Shown piece by piece: positions 1 through 20,752 of a stretch of DNA of 64,000 nucleotides. Below the pieces are notes generated by a model. That model ran no database searches and had not been told where the DNA came from. It saw only the letters and a program-made list of their open reading frames with translations. Position numbers and translations under genes: made by a program. How positions within the stretch are numbered: position 1 is the first letter of the stretch; every line of letters begins with the position of its first letter. This stretch comes from Phallusia mammillata (Eukaryota > Chordata > Ascidiacea > Phlebobranchia > Ascidiidae): positions 1 to 64,000 of the forward strand of contig QLIY01000452.1 of NCBI GenBank assembly GCA_003260075.1, given 5' to 3'.

Positions 1-501
1 TTCAGTCGGCGCATACATTTTTTTTCTGTAGTCAGAGAATTGATTAGCGCGCCAAATTCATAGATATCGTGACATAACTTATTTTAAACTGGGAGTTCAC
101 ACTTCATGCGTTTGTTTCTTAAAAGCTAAAATATCCTGTTTTTACTATATTCTCCAACAAACAAAACAACCTAAATTTGTAAGTTCATCGTGTAACAACC
201 AAATAAGTTCATCGAAACACCGATTGATGCAATAACCAAAAATATTTAAAGTGTATCGGATGTTTACTAAAATAATGGTCATGTCATGCAGTGGACATTT
301 GCATGCTGACAACAGTTAACTGAACCGGGTAGCTCGTTGACGAAGTACCAAGCAATAAGTCCCCCCAAAAACGAAATACTGCCTGAAGATACAGTGACAA
401 AAAATTGTTTATTTATGGGATTATAAAAACAACTATTTTTATTACGATATTGCACGTAAAAAGAAAATCAACTTAAACTTAAAGTGAAATGCAATAGTAT
501 G

Positions 502-7999
<7,498 letters not shown>

Positions 8000-9399
8000 T
8001 TTGCTCTTCTATTATCGCTTGTTCAAATCGATCTGTCGTTCAAGCAGAAAACAAAACTGTGAAGCACAAACAAATACAAAGTAAAGGCACTGCTATTTCT
8101 GTGCTGTGTTGTGTGTTTTCTTGAAATGCAGCCATGCGTAAAGCAAACTTTTACAAAACCATTGCAGGCACCACACGTACTACGTCACCATTGCGTCGAA
8201 AAAAAAACAGGACAAAAACAAACTAACATAGGAGTTTTTTATTTATTTATGATACGACCAGAGTAAATACATACCCTATCATTTTTATCCGTTACGCAGC
8301 TTGTTCGGTCATTCGGTCGTTTTTTGTGCCAAAGAGTGAATTCTATCGAAAGTGGACATTGCTTTGAAACAATTACATTTACACATTGCGACAAGTCCGT
8401 GAGTCAATTAACCACTAGGGGAACAATAATGTGCATACTCCGCGCATTTTGTATTGATTTGTTTTCTGTAAACCCCGCAGCTACCACAAATTTGCCGGGT
8501 GAGTGAAACTGTTGAAACCTTTCCGAATTCGTCTGCGGAATTAGGGCATTGGCCTCAGTGATTCCTTCGTCAAACAAAAATTGCGTGATTCGGAGCGTAT
8601 TTGTTTGTTAAAGTTATTCGAGTGGAAATCGTTCGGCTGCAGAATTAGTCTGTTTTGTTTCAGTAGGGCATATTTGTGGGTTTGGAAGAAGCAGAAATTA
8701 CAAGACCATTGGAAACTCACAAATCGCATAGTTTTATGGCTTAGTTGGTTCAACTGCCCTAAAGGTCGACAATTAGGCCTACAGGTATACATGATATACA
8801 ACATATAATTTTTGTTTCATTTCTTTAAAAATGTTTGCCTAGCGTATTTTATTGCTTTTCTAAATGGTTTGCAGGAAAAACACAAATGTCAAATTTTCAC
8901 AGAAACCTGCTTAAGAGGGTAAAGTAAAAATCGGGCACGGTACTTTATTTGGTGCCAAGAATCATCTTGTGAAAACACACAAACAGAAAATGTGTTCTGG
9001 TTTACAGATATGTCACCTATCTTTGCCACGTTTTTTCTTTGCAAGTGACGCCTACCCATTTCTCCTAGCATACATCGCGTTCCGTTTTCATTGCGGAGAA
9101 ACCACCGCACGTTTCCAGCACAATGAGAAAAGCGTTGATCGCCTGATAAATGCATCGAAAAGGACGCTATCAGTCCACCGAGAAGAACTGAATTTCATGG
9201 CGACCTAACAGGACTGTGAAAAATTCCGAACCCAAGGTGTCACTCGGCAGAATTGACCTTTGTGCCACAACAGCAGACCTGATCTACTCACAGGCCACTA
9301 AAAGATGTTTAGAAGCCTAAGGAGCTTATGCTTCAGGGTCACTGACCTTAAGGACTCGGCACGTAAAGACGTTTGGCTGGCAGAAGCGTTATGGTATGC

Positions 9400-9409
9400 G
9401 GGGGGGGGG
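9400..9409. other. Oligo-G join 3
   Basis: Ten G between near-identical copies (about 9292-9399 and 9411-9518, starting GGCCACT), which differ by a few substitutions such as GGAG/GCAG. Confidence 0.85.
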
Positions 9410-12276
9410 CGGCCACTGAAAGATGTTTAGAAGCCTAAGCAGCTTATGCTTCAGGGTCACTGACCTTAGGGACTCGGCACGTAAAGACGTTTGGCTGGCA
9501 GAAGCGTTATGGTATGCAAATTTAAATTAAACCAAAAAATACTTTGTTCTCATTTCCAAAAAATAGCTTAGAAATATACTAAACTAATATTGTTTAACAT
9601 TTAAGAGATTGCTCTTTTCTAAAACGGGCATATGTTTTACACTTTAGTGGGAAGTTTTCCACATAATAATGTATTTGTAAACAAACGACTTCGCAGCAAA
9701 TGTTTAAATGAGTAGAATTTACACTTGTTGAAGCGTTTCGTTGTCTTTACCGAAAGCCGACGTCGCTGAGAGCGGTTGTGTTGAGTGAAAACTTCATCTA
9801 TGAGGTTATTGCAACCTTGACCTTATCACAATGTTTGCACTAACGTCGCCCTGCGTTGTACGAACTCTAAGCTGCCAGGTCACACATGTGTTTTGATTTG
9901 TCGCCGAATTTGTAATGTTGTTTGCCGTAAAACACAGAAGACTCCTGTTACTGGTAATACCAAATTTGTGTTAATAGTTTATTTACGGTAGCGAATACTG
10001 GAATAGTTTTGTTCCGTGAACTTTTTAGTTGCGGTGATAGAAATATGTAACATGCAAATCGGGTTATTAAGTGGCATTCCTTTGGGCAAAAGCAACTATT
10101 CTATGAAAATGGCCGCTATTGTCTTTTTCCCGACGCACGAATCAGGCTAAGCAATCCAAAATGTCACATTCTTATGTAAATCTAGTGATAGACCCCATTA
10201 ATATATCAATATATCTAGAATACACGCGTTTATAGGAAGGAATGCTGTAAAAAAATCGCGATTGGTGAAAGCCTACTTTATTGCACTATGTACACTTGTC
10301 TTGTGGAAACTGCGGTGCGCCTTAGTCATACAATAAACTTTTAACGGTGGGTGGTCAAAAAGCATACGTGTATTGCACATTATGTATACCACATAACTAT
10401 AACCTACATTTTCAAATATTTACAATATAAGAATGTTTAAGACACTTACTATTTACGCATACTGAGTGATTTTTACTTAGTTTGTCGCACCCCCAGGCAA
10501 GCAAAATCATTTGCATTTCGTACTGTTGTCATTTGCTTCGTTTTACACGGTTTGGCAGCATTAGCTGTTAAGTGCGGTTGGTGTTCTAGCGTATCGTGGT
10601 TCAAGACAATTTGGGCGGTTTGTATAGTCGCCAATCCATCGTTTTTGTCGATCTCACTTCTCGGAAAATTTGGATGCAACCCGTGGGAAGCAGGGACCGA
10701 GCGACAAGTCCAAAATGCTTTTTCCCAACTGTAAACAAGAGATGGTGCACCAAATATGGTGACACGCTGGTGCACTGAAAATCGCTTAGAATGGTAATTG
10801 CGAGGGCTACAGAGGAATGTTGTTTTTGACGCCAGTTTAATTCCAACCGAATTCTGCTTTTTTGGACCTTGTTGGGTAAAACATCTGATATGCCAAACAT
10901 GACATATGAAACGATAATTTCCAGTGCTACGAACGAATTCTGTTGGCAACGCTGGTATAATCCTAATCAACAAGATTTACTACCTTGGCCTGAGAGACTC
11001 TAGTTTGACTCAAGTTTGAAAACAGTTTTTGTGATTATTACTAATTGCTATGGCTATGCATGTGCTTTTTGTACTTTTATGGACAAAACACAACACATTT
11101 ATTAAAAAAATTGCCTAAATTACAAAACATGGAATTGCATAAACACAGCGCCTCATATTGCACAATTCTGCAAAACTAAACTATAACTTAATACGTATAC
11201 GGAGAATACACAATATTTGAAACAGAATTATCTGTATTAAGTGACAACACATGACAAAATGATGGATGGTCGTATATCACATTGGCAACCGTATGGTAAA
11301 CGTCTTAAATAATGGATTGTGTTGCGCCTCTGCATTTAGTAAGCTGGGTCTGCTGGAAGCGAAAAATCGAGCTTTCGAGAAAGTAGGTATAGGCATATTC
11401 TTTTTCATTAGGCACCAATTTTGCAAGCGCGGGTTTTTATAGTAATATGGATATTTTTAATTAATGTAAACTTTCAAAAGTTTACTGCGTGTCCATTAAT
11501 TTACAGAATTCATGTGCACAAAACAGGGCATTGTGAGTTTTTTGGGGTTCGGTACTATAGGTATGTAACTACAAAATTATGAACTGTACCTTTTGTAGTT
11601 CGTAAATAGCGTTTCTCCTTGCGGTCTTTGTTTCTGAACAAGTTACAATTGTGTGGTTCAATGAAGGATAAATGCAATAAATTATTTACATGAAACATGC
11701 TCTTACTTGAACTTGCTGTCATAAGGGACTAGAATGTATTGAAATTTTGGGCCGCCAAATGTAAGTTTATACAAGTCCTCAGTTTATTCACTGTATATTT
11801 GCCGCACAATTCTTTTGCAAGTTTTCGCATGCACCAGCATAATCTCTAACGCAATCACTTTATCTTACCGCCAAAAAAACAATAAACATGTAGCAAAGCT
11901 GTCGCGTTTAGTTTGGATAAATTTTCTGTTTTAGTGATGTTTTTACCTTTTAACTCGGTAAATATTTAATCCTTCTTGTTCATGTTTACGAAATAGCATC
12001 TCTAGGTTTACTGCGCGGTCTTCGCCGTCATTTAGTACCTTTAATCGCGGTCGCAATCGCAATATTAGGCAACAAACTCGTACTGGTTTGAACCCAGCAA
12101 AGAATTCCTTCCATGCAGAGCGCAGCCGAAATCCAAAGCGTCAACACGGCTTCGCTTTGTAAAACAATGCTGCAGCAGCGCTCGACTAGAGGTGCCTTTA
12201 GTTTGTTTTTGTCGCTGCGTTGAGCTCAAATTGGAAAAACACAAGCGGCAAGGTAGCGACGAGGTCACCACACCGC

Positions 12277-12286
12277 GGGGGGGGGG
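12277..12286. other. Oligo-G join 4
   Basis: Ten G between copies at about 12173-12276 and 12287-12390, differing by single substitutions. Confidence 0.85.
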
Positions 12287-12564
12287 TGCAGCGCTCGACT
12301 AGAGGTGCCTTTAGTTTGTTTTTGTCGCTGTGTTGAGCTCTAATTGGAAAAACACAAGCGGCAAGGTAGCGACGAGGTCACCACACCGCTACCTCCAGGC
12401 TAATTGTCACGGGTTTTTCGCCTCTAACTTGCCGTAGGGGCCGTTTCCGAGAAGTTGTGACGTATTTTGGGTCACGTTTTTGAAGTCATATCCGAGGAAT
12501 GGACAAACTTTGCCCAGTGGTGATTTTTAGACCTGCTTGTGAGAGCACTAAATTCATTCAAGAT

Positions 12565-12574
12565 GGGGGGGGGG
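12565..12574. other. Oligo-G join 5
   Basis: Ten G between copies at about 12456-12564 and 12576-12684 (both begin GTGACGTATTTTGG or close to it). Confidence 0.85.
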
Positions 12575-12916
12575 CGTGACGTATTTTGGGTCACGTTTTT
12601 GAAGTCATATCCGGGGAATGGACAAACTTTGCCCCGTGGTGATTTTTAGACCTGCTTGTGAGAGCACTAAATTCATTCAAGATGATCATCCTTTTCAACG
12701 TAGTTTTCAAATATTAATTATTTATAGTTTTGATTGTCGAACGATCCCCTGAATTTAAACTTTGTGAATGATAAATGCACCGACGTCCGGAGTTTAAAAA
12801 CTCGGTAAGCGAAGCTGCAATTACTTTGTTAATTCCAAAAAATTTAAGGTTTAAATCGATTTTTTTCTATCTTTGCTATTCGACTTTTTTTGTTTTTGTT
12901 GAAGCAAGGGTGCTAT

Positions 12917-12926
12917 GGGGGGGGGG
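12917..12926. other. Oligo-G join 6
   Basis: Ten G between copies at about 12809-12916 and 12927-13033, both ending GGGTGCTAT. Confidence 0.85.
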
Positions 12927-13033
12927 TGAAGCTGCAGTTACTTTGTTAATTCCAAAAAATTTAAGGTTTAAATCGATTTTTTTCGATCTTTGCTATTCGA
13001 CTTTTTTTGTTTTTGTTGAAGCAAGGGTGCTAT

Positions 13034-13089
<56 letters not shown>
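13034..13089. other. Long G run (56 G) joining unlike sequences
   Basis: Fifty-six G directly follow the second copy of the preceding repeat. The right flank is not a copy of the left flank, unlike the 10-G joins; it begins a dispersed repeat that also occurs at 56592. A gap filler or misjoin is likely. Confidence 0.75.
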
Positions 13090-13090
<1 letters not shown>

Positions 13091-13091
<1 letters not shown>

Positions 13092-13158
13092 ATGAAACAC
13101 TTGCGGTCTCTTAACACTACTTAGCGGTCACCCAAACCAAACCTTTAAAAAAACCTGG
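13091..13158. repeat. Dispersed repeat, second copy at 56592-56660
   Basis: About 68 bases, beginning AATGAAACACTTGCGGTCTC, match 56592-56660 with a handful of changes, then similarity stops on both sides. Read on the minus strand, part of it resembles a tRNA-type A box (GACCGCTAAGTAG), so a SINE fragment is possible, but no B box was found. Confidence 0.6.
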
Positions 13159-15360
13159 CCTGTAACTCTATAAGACAAGACGACGCATAATAATTCAATT
13201 TCTGTGTTCTTGAACAAAAATAAAAACTGAAAACAAGAAGTAAAAAAACATGAAAACAAAAAAGATAAAAGGGACAAAGATCGGAGAGGCGGAGAAGAAC
13301 GATAGTTCCGCCCCCAAGCGTCTAAAATCAACACCACTTTATAAGGCGATGTGAAAATTTGCATGAAAAACGGTGCAACTACGGTCACAACATCAGCAGT
13401 ACGATACAGTATCGAATCGCGCAAGCAAGGGGGATACGATCTTGCTGAGTGAGTGCGCACGCGCCAGCAAACAACGTGTAGCAAGGGAAGAATGCGCTGT
13501 TGGATCGCTTATCTTGCCGATTATCGTATCTCGCAAAATCATCAAATTCCCGCGTTGGCGCGTCGGCGTCGCGTAAAATGCCTGTCGCGTCATTCGTCAA
13601 ATGCGAATCCACCCTTGGGGCCGGGGCAACGGATTAATTGAGTCACCGATTGAGTTGACTGGGGCTAGCGGGGGCGGGGTGGGTGATCCACTGAGGCGAA
13701 CCCGTCACTTTCCGGCGCTGTTTCGATGAGAATCACGTCCCGATGACAGCATGACGTGGACAGTTGGACCACCTCGTCTGAGGCACGATATTGTATTCCA
13801 AGAAGGAGAGGCTCCCACGCCTGTGCATCTGTCTGTTAAGCCGATTACGAAACGCAACCGCAAACGGCTTATTTCTTCAGCCGCAACAAAAGAGTGCTGT
13901 GATTTTATAGCTGTACGAGCGAGGGCGATGACTTTTAACCGACAAACCTAGATTGCAGCACTCATTTTGCATGCAATGTCTGGGAACAACAAAGGAAAAT
14001 CACTTGCTTTAACTTGAATTTTTTTCATTATTTAACGGAATCTGCATTTACAAGTCTATTTAATGGCATAACACTCAATTATATAGTAAAGAACTACGTA
14101 CCCAAGCTGCACACGTTTCAAAAGCCTGTTTTTATCAAGAAATCTGTTGCAATTCGCTGAAATTCTAATTTTCCAAAATGTTTTTGCAGATCGTGGACTA
14201 CAGGCATTGATTTAAACATCCTGTGGTTCACGTTAAATTTAGAATTCTGTCGCTAAGGCTCTTAAGCCTTGTTTTTGCTGATGAGTATTTTGGGCTTTGC
14301 TGTGCCGGTCGCCTTGTGTACGCAGCGCCGTGCTTAAGTCCCCGCAATTACGCAAGCGGCATTACCCCCAACAAGCTAGGCCTGGTTGCCCGAAGGTCTA
14401 TTTTCGTAGGCTTGTTTTCGTTGGAGCGGCGACTGACTCGGGGTCGTGATTTCCTGGCTGTGATGCGACGCGTGTTTTTCAAACGTGACACTTTCGCCTT
14501 GAAATGCTCACTTGGTTTGTCACGCGATTTCGCAGTGACACAAACCCCAGATCCCGTGCGCTTTGTCGAAACAACATCAAAGTGCTTGAATCCGCCAGGA
14601 ACCACGCGGCGTCCATTTACTGTTGTACGTAGTTGAAGGGTGTGCGTCGTGTATTCAGAGTACTCAGGAAAGGGTGTTTGCCACTGGAGTAGAAGTCTAG
14701 GGGATTTTGTGCGTTGAAATATTTAAGGCTTGACATGTTAATTGCTTGGATTGCAGTTGATGACCAATTTGGGAATTAGACATCAAAAAGTTTGTCCATT
14801 TGGCTGGCAGACAAAACAAGCAAATCGGCAACATTGCACCTTGCCCATTAAAGACGCGCTTTTATCACTCAGTTAGAAATAATAGATAAGAATTTGAAAA
14901 TACATTTGAATTTATGAAGGTTGAATTTTGCGAAAATGGGAAAATACCAACTTTTCAATTCCTTCAAATTACCATAACTTTACTGTTGTTTGCAGACATT
15001 TGGAAGTAAATCCTTACGGAGCGCTTAAAACCGGGTTCTTATAGCTCCGTCACTCGCAAACAATTGCGTTTGCTTTACTTGTTTTGAAAACACGAAAGTT
15101 GAAATGCTTGTAGCGAAATTTCCGTCCCATTCACAACACGATCCGTTTCTGGGTTGAATCGGCGCCGCGCTACGGGCACATCACGATGGAGCCTGTGCCA
15201 AGTCGACGCTCAGACTCAACACAAACAGCGGGAAGGTAGGAAACTGGTCCAACAAGCACGCACATGCAATCACGTCCCTACTTGTTTTTTTAAAAAGTTT
15301 TGCTTTTTAAACAATTTTTTCGTTACCGGTTCCGGAGAAAAAGCAATACTGGTACATTTT

Positions 15361-15376
15361 ATTCTATTTGAATAAG
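15361..15376 (+). other. Exact copy of the Ciona spliced-leader 16-mer
   Basis: ATTCTATTTGAATAAG equals the 16-nt leader that Ciona trans-splices onto many mRNAs, as I remember it. It is not followed by a GT donor, so it is not a working SL RNA gene. The next bases are GAACTAACG and an ATG at 15386 opening a 34-codon frame (MASIPLISQF...) that stops at 15488-15490. That order, leader then short 5'UTR then ATG, is what a retro-copied trans-spliced mRNA would look like. No clear target duplication or poly(A) tail was identified. Confidence 0.5.
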
Positions 15377-16747
15377 GAACTAACGATGGCCAGTATACCT
15401 CTTATCAGCCAATTTAAAAAACAAATAAGCCAATTATTATTTTTGCAATGGATTATGAATGATCACGTATGGTATTATGTTACTGCATAAAAATCATCGA
15501 ATTTTTTTACCAAATCGAGTGCGCATTTATTTAGTGATTAGTGATTACATTTAATAAACAGTTTCAAGCCAATTTCGTCATTTAGGCTGGGCGTACTAGT
15601 TTCAACTTGGACACACTTCATTTAGCATCACAAATGCAAATAGTGTTTGGCATGATAGTCTTGTGCTGTTTGCTGCACGTGCTACCAGCATGTGTAAGAT
15701 CAGAAGCGAGAACATAAATAAATAGGCGATTCACAGATAAAACATGACGCTGGAAAATACAGGACCGTCGCTTTTTTTCGCTCGCGCGCCTGAACTATTG
15801 CGGCGAAATGACTCGACGTGTAAAATATACAGAGAAGCAATAATGGCAAATCGAAAGTCACCTTGACAACCACTTCGTGGCGCTGTGCAGGGGTGCCCGA
15901 ACGAGGAGTGGCTCCTAAAAAGTAATCCATGGCTTTACAGTCAATGGAGTTTGTAGAACAAGGTTTTTTTGGTGTTAATCCATGTTAGCCGTATTGGTGT
16001 GCTTTAGATGTTCATCTTGTGAAACCGAGGTTTTCAATGTTCCAGTTCACGACCTTTGACCTTTCAACTTCGCGTCCGAAGCTCTTTGTTGAGATTTTGC
16101 CCGCGTGGCCGAATAAATTGACCCACTGCGGTTGCAGCGGTCAGAGAGGTACAGACGGCATCCGCAGAGCCCCTAACTGCATGAGTCCTGTTCAGTTTGA
16201 TATGTTGTGAACGTTTGGGTGGCTCGAGCTGGGATTCCTGGTCGGTTTTCTGAAACCCCGATTTCTGCACTTTGGTCGATCTGAAGATAAAGTTACATAG
16301 ACAAATTCATGAAAGGACGTTTTTAAGGCTCCAGTCTTTACTTGCGTTGACCCTTGTTTTTCTGATATATTGTTTATTTTTTAAGTAAACGTTCTTATTA
16401 TATTACAACACCCCTCCTATTTATTTTGTTTTCACTCTAAACTGAGGTTCCTACTCATAACTAAATGCTACCCATAACACCAAGTCAGATCTTTTCCCGA
16501 GAACTTGAATTACTTTTTTATTCCAACATAACTTCATTGAAAAAAGGCAAAGTGACCGGTTAGTTATTTCTAAAATTTATTTCAAGTGTATGAAAATCGG
16601 GATCAATTATAAACATCTATATATAAGCTGTTACTGTCAACTTATAGAGCGAAACAATTGCCAGAAGAGCTCTATAAATTTTAAACGTCTATGTCATCCG
16701 AAATCAGCATGCAACACGTTAGTAAATAAACTTAAAAATGTTGTGTA

Positions 16748-16757
16748 GGGGGGGGGG
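16748..16757. other. Oligo-G join 8
   Basis: Ten G between copies at about 16686-16747 and 16758-16819 (CGTCTATGTCATC...). Confidence 0.85.
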
Positions 16758-17572
16758 CGTCTATGTCATCAGAAATCAGCATGCAACACGTTAGTAAATA
16801 AACTTAAAAATGTTGTGTAACATTTTTGCTTACTTCTGCATCTTAAAGGAGACTTTAGTCTTTTCGATTTTTGGCGATTTTTGCATTTTTTTCTCATCTT
16901 CTTGCAAGTTTTTTTGATTTTTCGTTTTTCTCTTTTCTTGGCGCATATTAATCCCGACATACATTCATTATATTCAACACAGCATGGATTACTGCATTTC
17001 TCTGCAAAAAAGAGATCATCATATAAGTCTGCTTATCAACACAACAATTCCCAGTACATCAGGGCTTGACAGCTTTCAGCCAGCAGGCCAAATCCGTCCC
17101 GCCAAGGAAAATCATCACTTCACATATTGTCAACGTACGCAAAAAACGTTATTTTTCAAACAATATCAATTTCATTTTATTGTTAATCTATGGCTGAATA
17201 ATTATTATTGATTATATATGGCTGGCCTGGAATAAGGAGTTAGTCTGAGAAAATTACCTTAATTTTTGCGAGATATAACAAACATAATGAGCAGTGGCCA
17301 AAAACAAAGCTTTTTTAAGAACAATGATGGCAAGATGTTCATACTAAGGTAAAATTTACTATTTCTAACGACATCTGAAAATTTATTCTTTAGCTTTGAT
17401 CTTAATATTTGCTTTCAAGGCCAAGTTTAAAAACCATGAAAACTATTCCTAAAAAAACCTAGACAGTATTACAGACACTGACAAAATAGGAAGACATTTT
17501 CCAGCGTTGGTATAGGTAACAAAAGGTTCTTTTTAAATTCACGTTTACATATTAAGATGAAAACAAGCTTAC

Positions 17573-20500
17573 TTTTCTTAACTTCAATGCAGGTATTATT
17601 ACTTCGACAGAACCTTGTATGACTGGGGCAGCGACTGTAGCAAGCACGATTATAATAATAGTAGTTGTCCATGCAGGTGTTGCATGTGCTCCGTGAATCA
17701 CAAGTACGACATCCCTCCCCGCAAGCTGCAAAGAAAAAACACGTGACCGATTCAAAAACGTGACGTCATTTCGTAAAAATTATGACGTCATTTTGATCTG
17801 GGTATGGGTATTTCTTTTGATGTGGACGTTTTTTGACAACGGGGAGCTAAATGTTTGAAATTGCATTTTTTCGTACAAATAAAAACAAAATGCATCTGGT
17901 TTAAAACACCAGAAACAATGCATTCTTTTAAATGTATGTGCGTTTGAGCAATTCAAAATTTTCCTTTTAACATGCATTTTATGTCTGACAAATGTTTCTA
18001 AAACACTATATAGTTGATGAACCCGGCAAGTTGTCATGTGACATTTCGGTGCAAATTAGTTTGTTTTTGAATAGGGTCTTGACAAAAGCATGTACAGTAT
18101 TTTTAACATATCAATAAAATCCACAGAAGCAAATTGGAGGAGAACGTTCATTTATTCTCCCATTTTCGCATTTTTCAGTCTTTAAAGGTTAATCGTGCAG
18201 AAAAAATGAAACGACTGTTTGATTTAAAATAGGCCAAATTTACGTGTTGCTGCATGCGCCAGTTTTTTTAGATCAGATAGGCGTAGTGAACTTTTTGACC
18301 TGTTAACCTTTGGACGGGCATTGACCTTGACTTGTTGACGTCACGGTCGGTGACGTGTCTTAAGGAATCGAAACCTTTTCTGGCAAGTTGATTTATGCTG
18401 TTTTGAAACATAGCAACAGAATGTCATAATATGCCGTAATGCTATGCCGGATCGTTAAACAATGTAGTACGAGTCAAGTTATACAAACATTTACAGTGTA
18501 TGTGGCCTTTTACCTTAAGCTTGAAGATTTTCCACTAGATAAACTGAGAAGAGAGGTCAAACCAAATATGGCACGAACCTATTTAAAGTTCCCATAACAA
18601 ACCAAAATGGAGCACTGAGTATAAGAATAGACGCATGGCATGTTATTATCATGTGGCCAGCTGAAATACTGGCTAAAAATAATACCAGAAAATTTGTTCA
18701 ATGTAATCTCCGGGACAAAATATTTAAAAAATGAAATGTAATCTTCAGGCCATGAGTTTGGGAAAAATTGGGTTTTCCAAAATCTAAAAATCTTTTGGGA
18801 GATTTTGACAGTAATCTGATACCAGTAGGCCTACAACCCAAAAAATGTGTAGGGGTTACAACAACATAGGATCAGTGGATTTATGTTGGTCGAAAAAGTG
18901 TTGAGAAAATATGTTCATGCTTAAGATGCGCTGGGCCTCGTGATATTTATCGAGTTAAAAAGACTGATATAAACGTTTAATGCTCTTTTTTGGCGTATAT
19001 AGCAACACGAAAATTTGTGGTAGCTACATTTTATCTTGAGTTAACGGCATTTATACATGAAAAATGCCCAAACTATTTTGATAGCTGATTATTTTTCTGT
19101 TTTTCCATGTAATCTATTTTAAGGTTGCTTCCTAAAATCTAATTGTCCATAATAGTTCGCCCAAAGTGTCGCTGCTGTCAGAGCAGAGCCACAAAGCGAC
19201 ATGGCTGACCAAAATTTGAAATCTGACCAAAATCGTTTTTTGAGGCCAGTTGCTCAGTCGATTGGTCAACTGAGTAAAACTGTTGCAATGCATAACTTTA
19301 GACTCATATCTATTATGTGTCGAAATATTTATTAGTTTAAACAAATCTTTCTTCCCCAAAGAGCCAAAGAATCAAAAACATCAGACAGGAAAAAATGAGA
19401 AAAAAGACAAAAAAACCGCTTCAAGAAATTATTACTGAATTTCTCAATATTAATGGTCAGTATTATCACAATATCTATTACACATCCTAAGTCACTAAAG
19501 TAAAAAAAATTACCAAAGCAGAGATTTTTTTGTTCGTCTTACCTTTACAGCTGTCAACCTCAGCTTTTGAACGGTGATTGTAGTGACCGTCCGGGCAGTG
19601 GTGAACGCAGTAGCTGCGTTGTGATTGCTGGTCGAGGTGGAGGTATGATTTCGCCGAATCTTGGTCACAGGAAGTACATCCGTTCGGTTGATCGGGACAC
19701 TTGTCGCATGAGTTCCCACATACAAAGGCGGGTCCCGACGTGCCTGTGAGCAAAACAGAAGATTAAAACTTTGCCGAATGCAATTGGACCTAATGCAACT
19801 ATTTGTACAAATACATGGGGATAAGGAAGGGGCATAAAGCTATTCATAACGCCACGAACGAAAAAAACAGTAAGTCGAAAGTGTCGTTTGTTAAACCCGC
19901 ATAATAATTTTTATTTGCTCGTCTTTTCACACAATGTATAATGATACGTGCAATTTGATCCGCCAGCGAACCACATTACCAGTAAAAAAATCCATTTTCG
20001 TGAACCGTTCATGTCAAATCAGACATTTCCCTTTTAATATACACATTAGCAATGTTATGCACATTAGCAAAAAATAAGCAATGTTTTTAAGTAACATTAG
20101 AAAATAAAACCGACAAAAAGCTCGCATGAGTATCGCGTTCCTAATTCCCCGAAGTTTGTTTTGCATATTGTCACCTGGCGGACTTTCTAGCATCAAGCTG
20201 CTAAACATAAGACAGTAGTTCGCCGCTTTTAGTACTAAGTAACGCGTTTCAATCGTGCAATTACCGCAAGTGTTGGAGCGAAACCCACCACAAATGCGGT
20301 CATTAGCAACTTGATACCAAAACAAGCTGCCAGGCTTTGTATTCTCTTCAAGTAGGCGGAAACAAAAAGGTGAGACCAAAGGCACAACAGAAGTGGCCGC
20401 AAGCCTAATGACACGGAAATCTCAACAAACTTTGTCTCTTTTAAGATATTTCCAACAAAGTAATACGGAAGCCCTGGGTGGTGCAATTGCATAAATGCCA

Positions 20501-20700
20501 TGGCAACCGATATATAGTGACGTCATACATGTGCGACGCGCGCTGGCGTCATGAAGAAGCACGACTCGGTCAGGTGCACACGTAGGAATGTTCAAAATAG
20601 GTGCAATTATCGATCAAATCACAACATAAAAACAAATGCGCATTGTGTTTAGCGTTAAGCTGTTGTTGCAAAACACGTTTTTCTACCGCCATTACGCTCT

Positions 20701-20752
<52 letters not shown>

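Larger units (their letters stand above)
8111..17572. other. Region with no recognisable gene
   Basis: No frame here resembles a known family and no chain of splice-consistent conserved exons was found on either strand. It would be the place for missing 3' exons of the R-spondin-like gene, but no Cys/Trp-rich thrombospondin frame was seen on the minus strand. It contains six oligo-G joins with flanking duplications (9400, 12277, 12565, 12917, 13034, 16748), one end of a dispersed repeat (13091) and the spliced-leader copy at 15361. Confidence 0.6.

Noticed and set aside
10279..10300. miR-92-like seed (TATTGCACT)
   Set aside because: Only the seed agrees and no hairpin was evident.
12775..13095. 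Frame ending in a polyglycine tract
   Set aside because: Created by translating G joins and their duplicated flanks.
16064..16270. Candidate thrombospondin exon for the R-spondin-like gene
   Set aside because: None of the three minus-strand frames shows the Trp and Cys spacing of a TSP1 domain.
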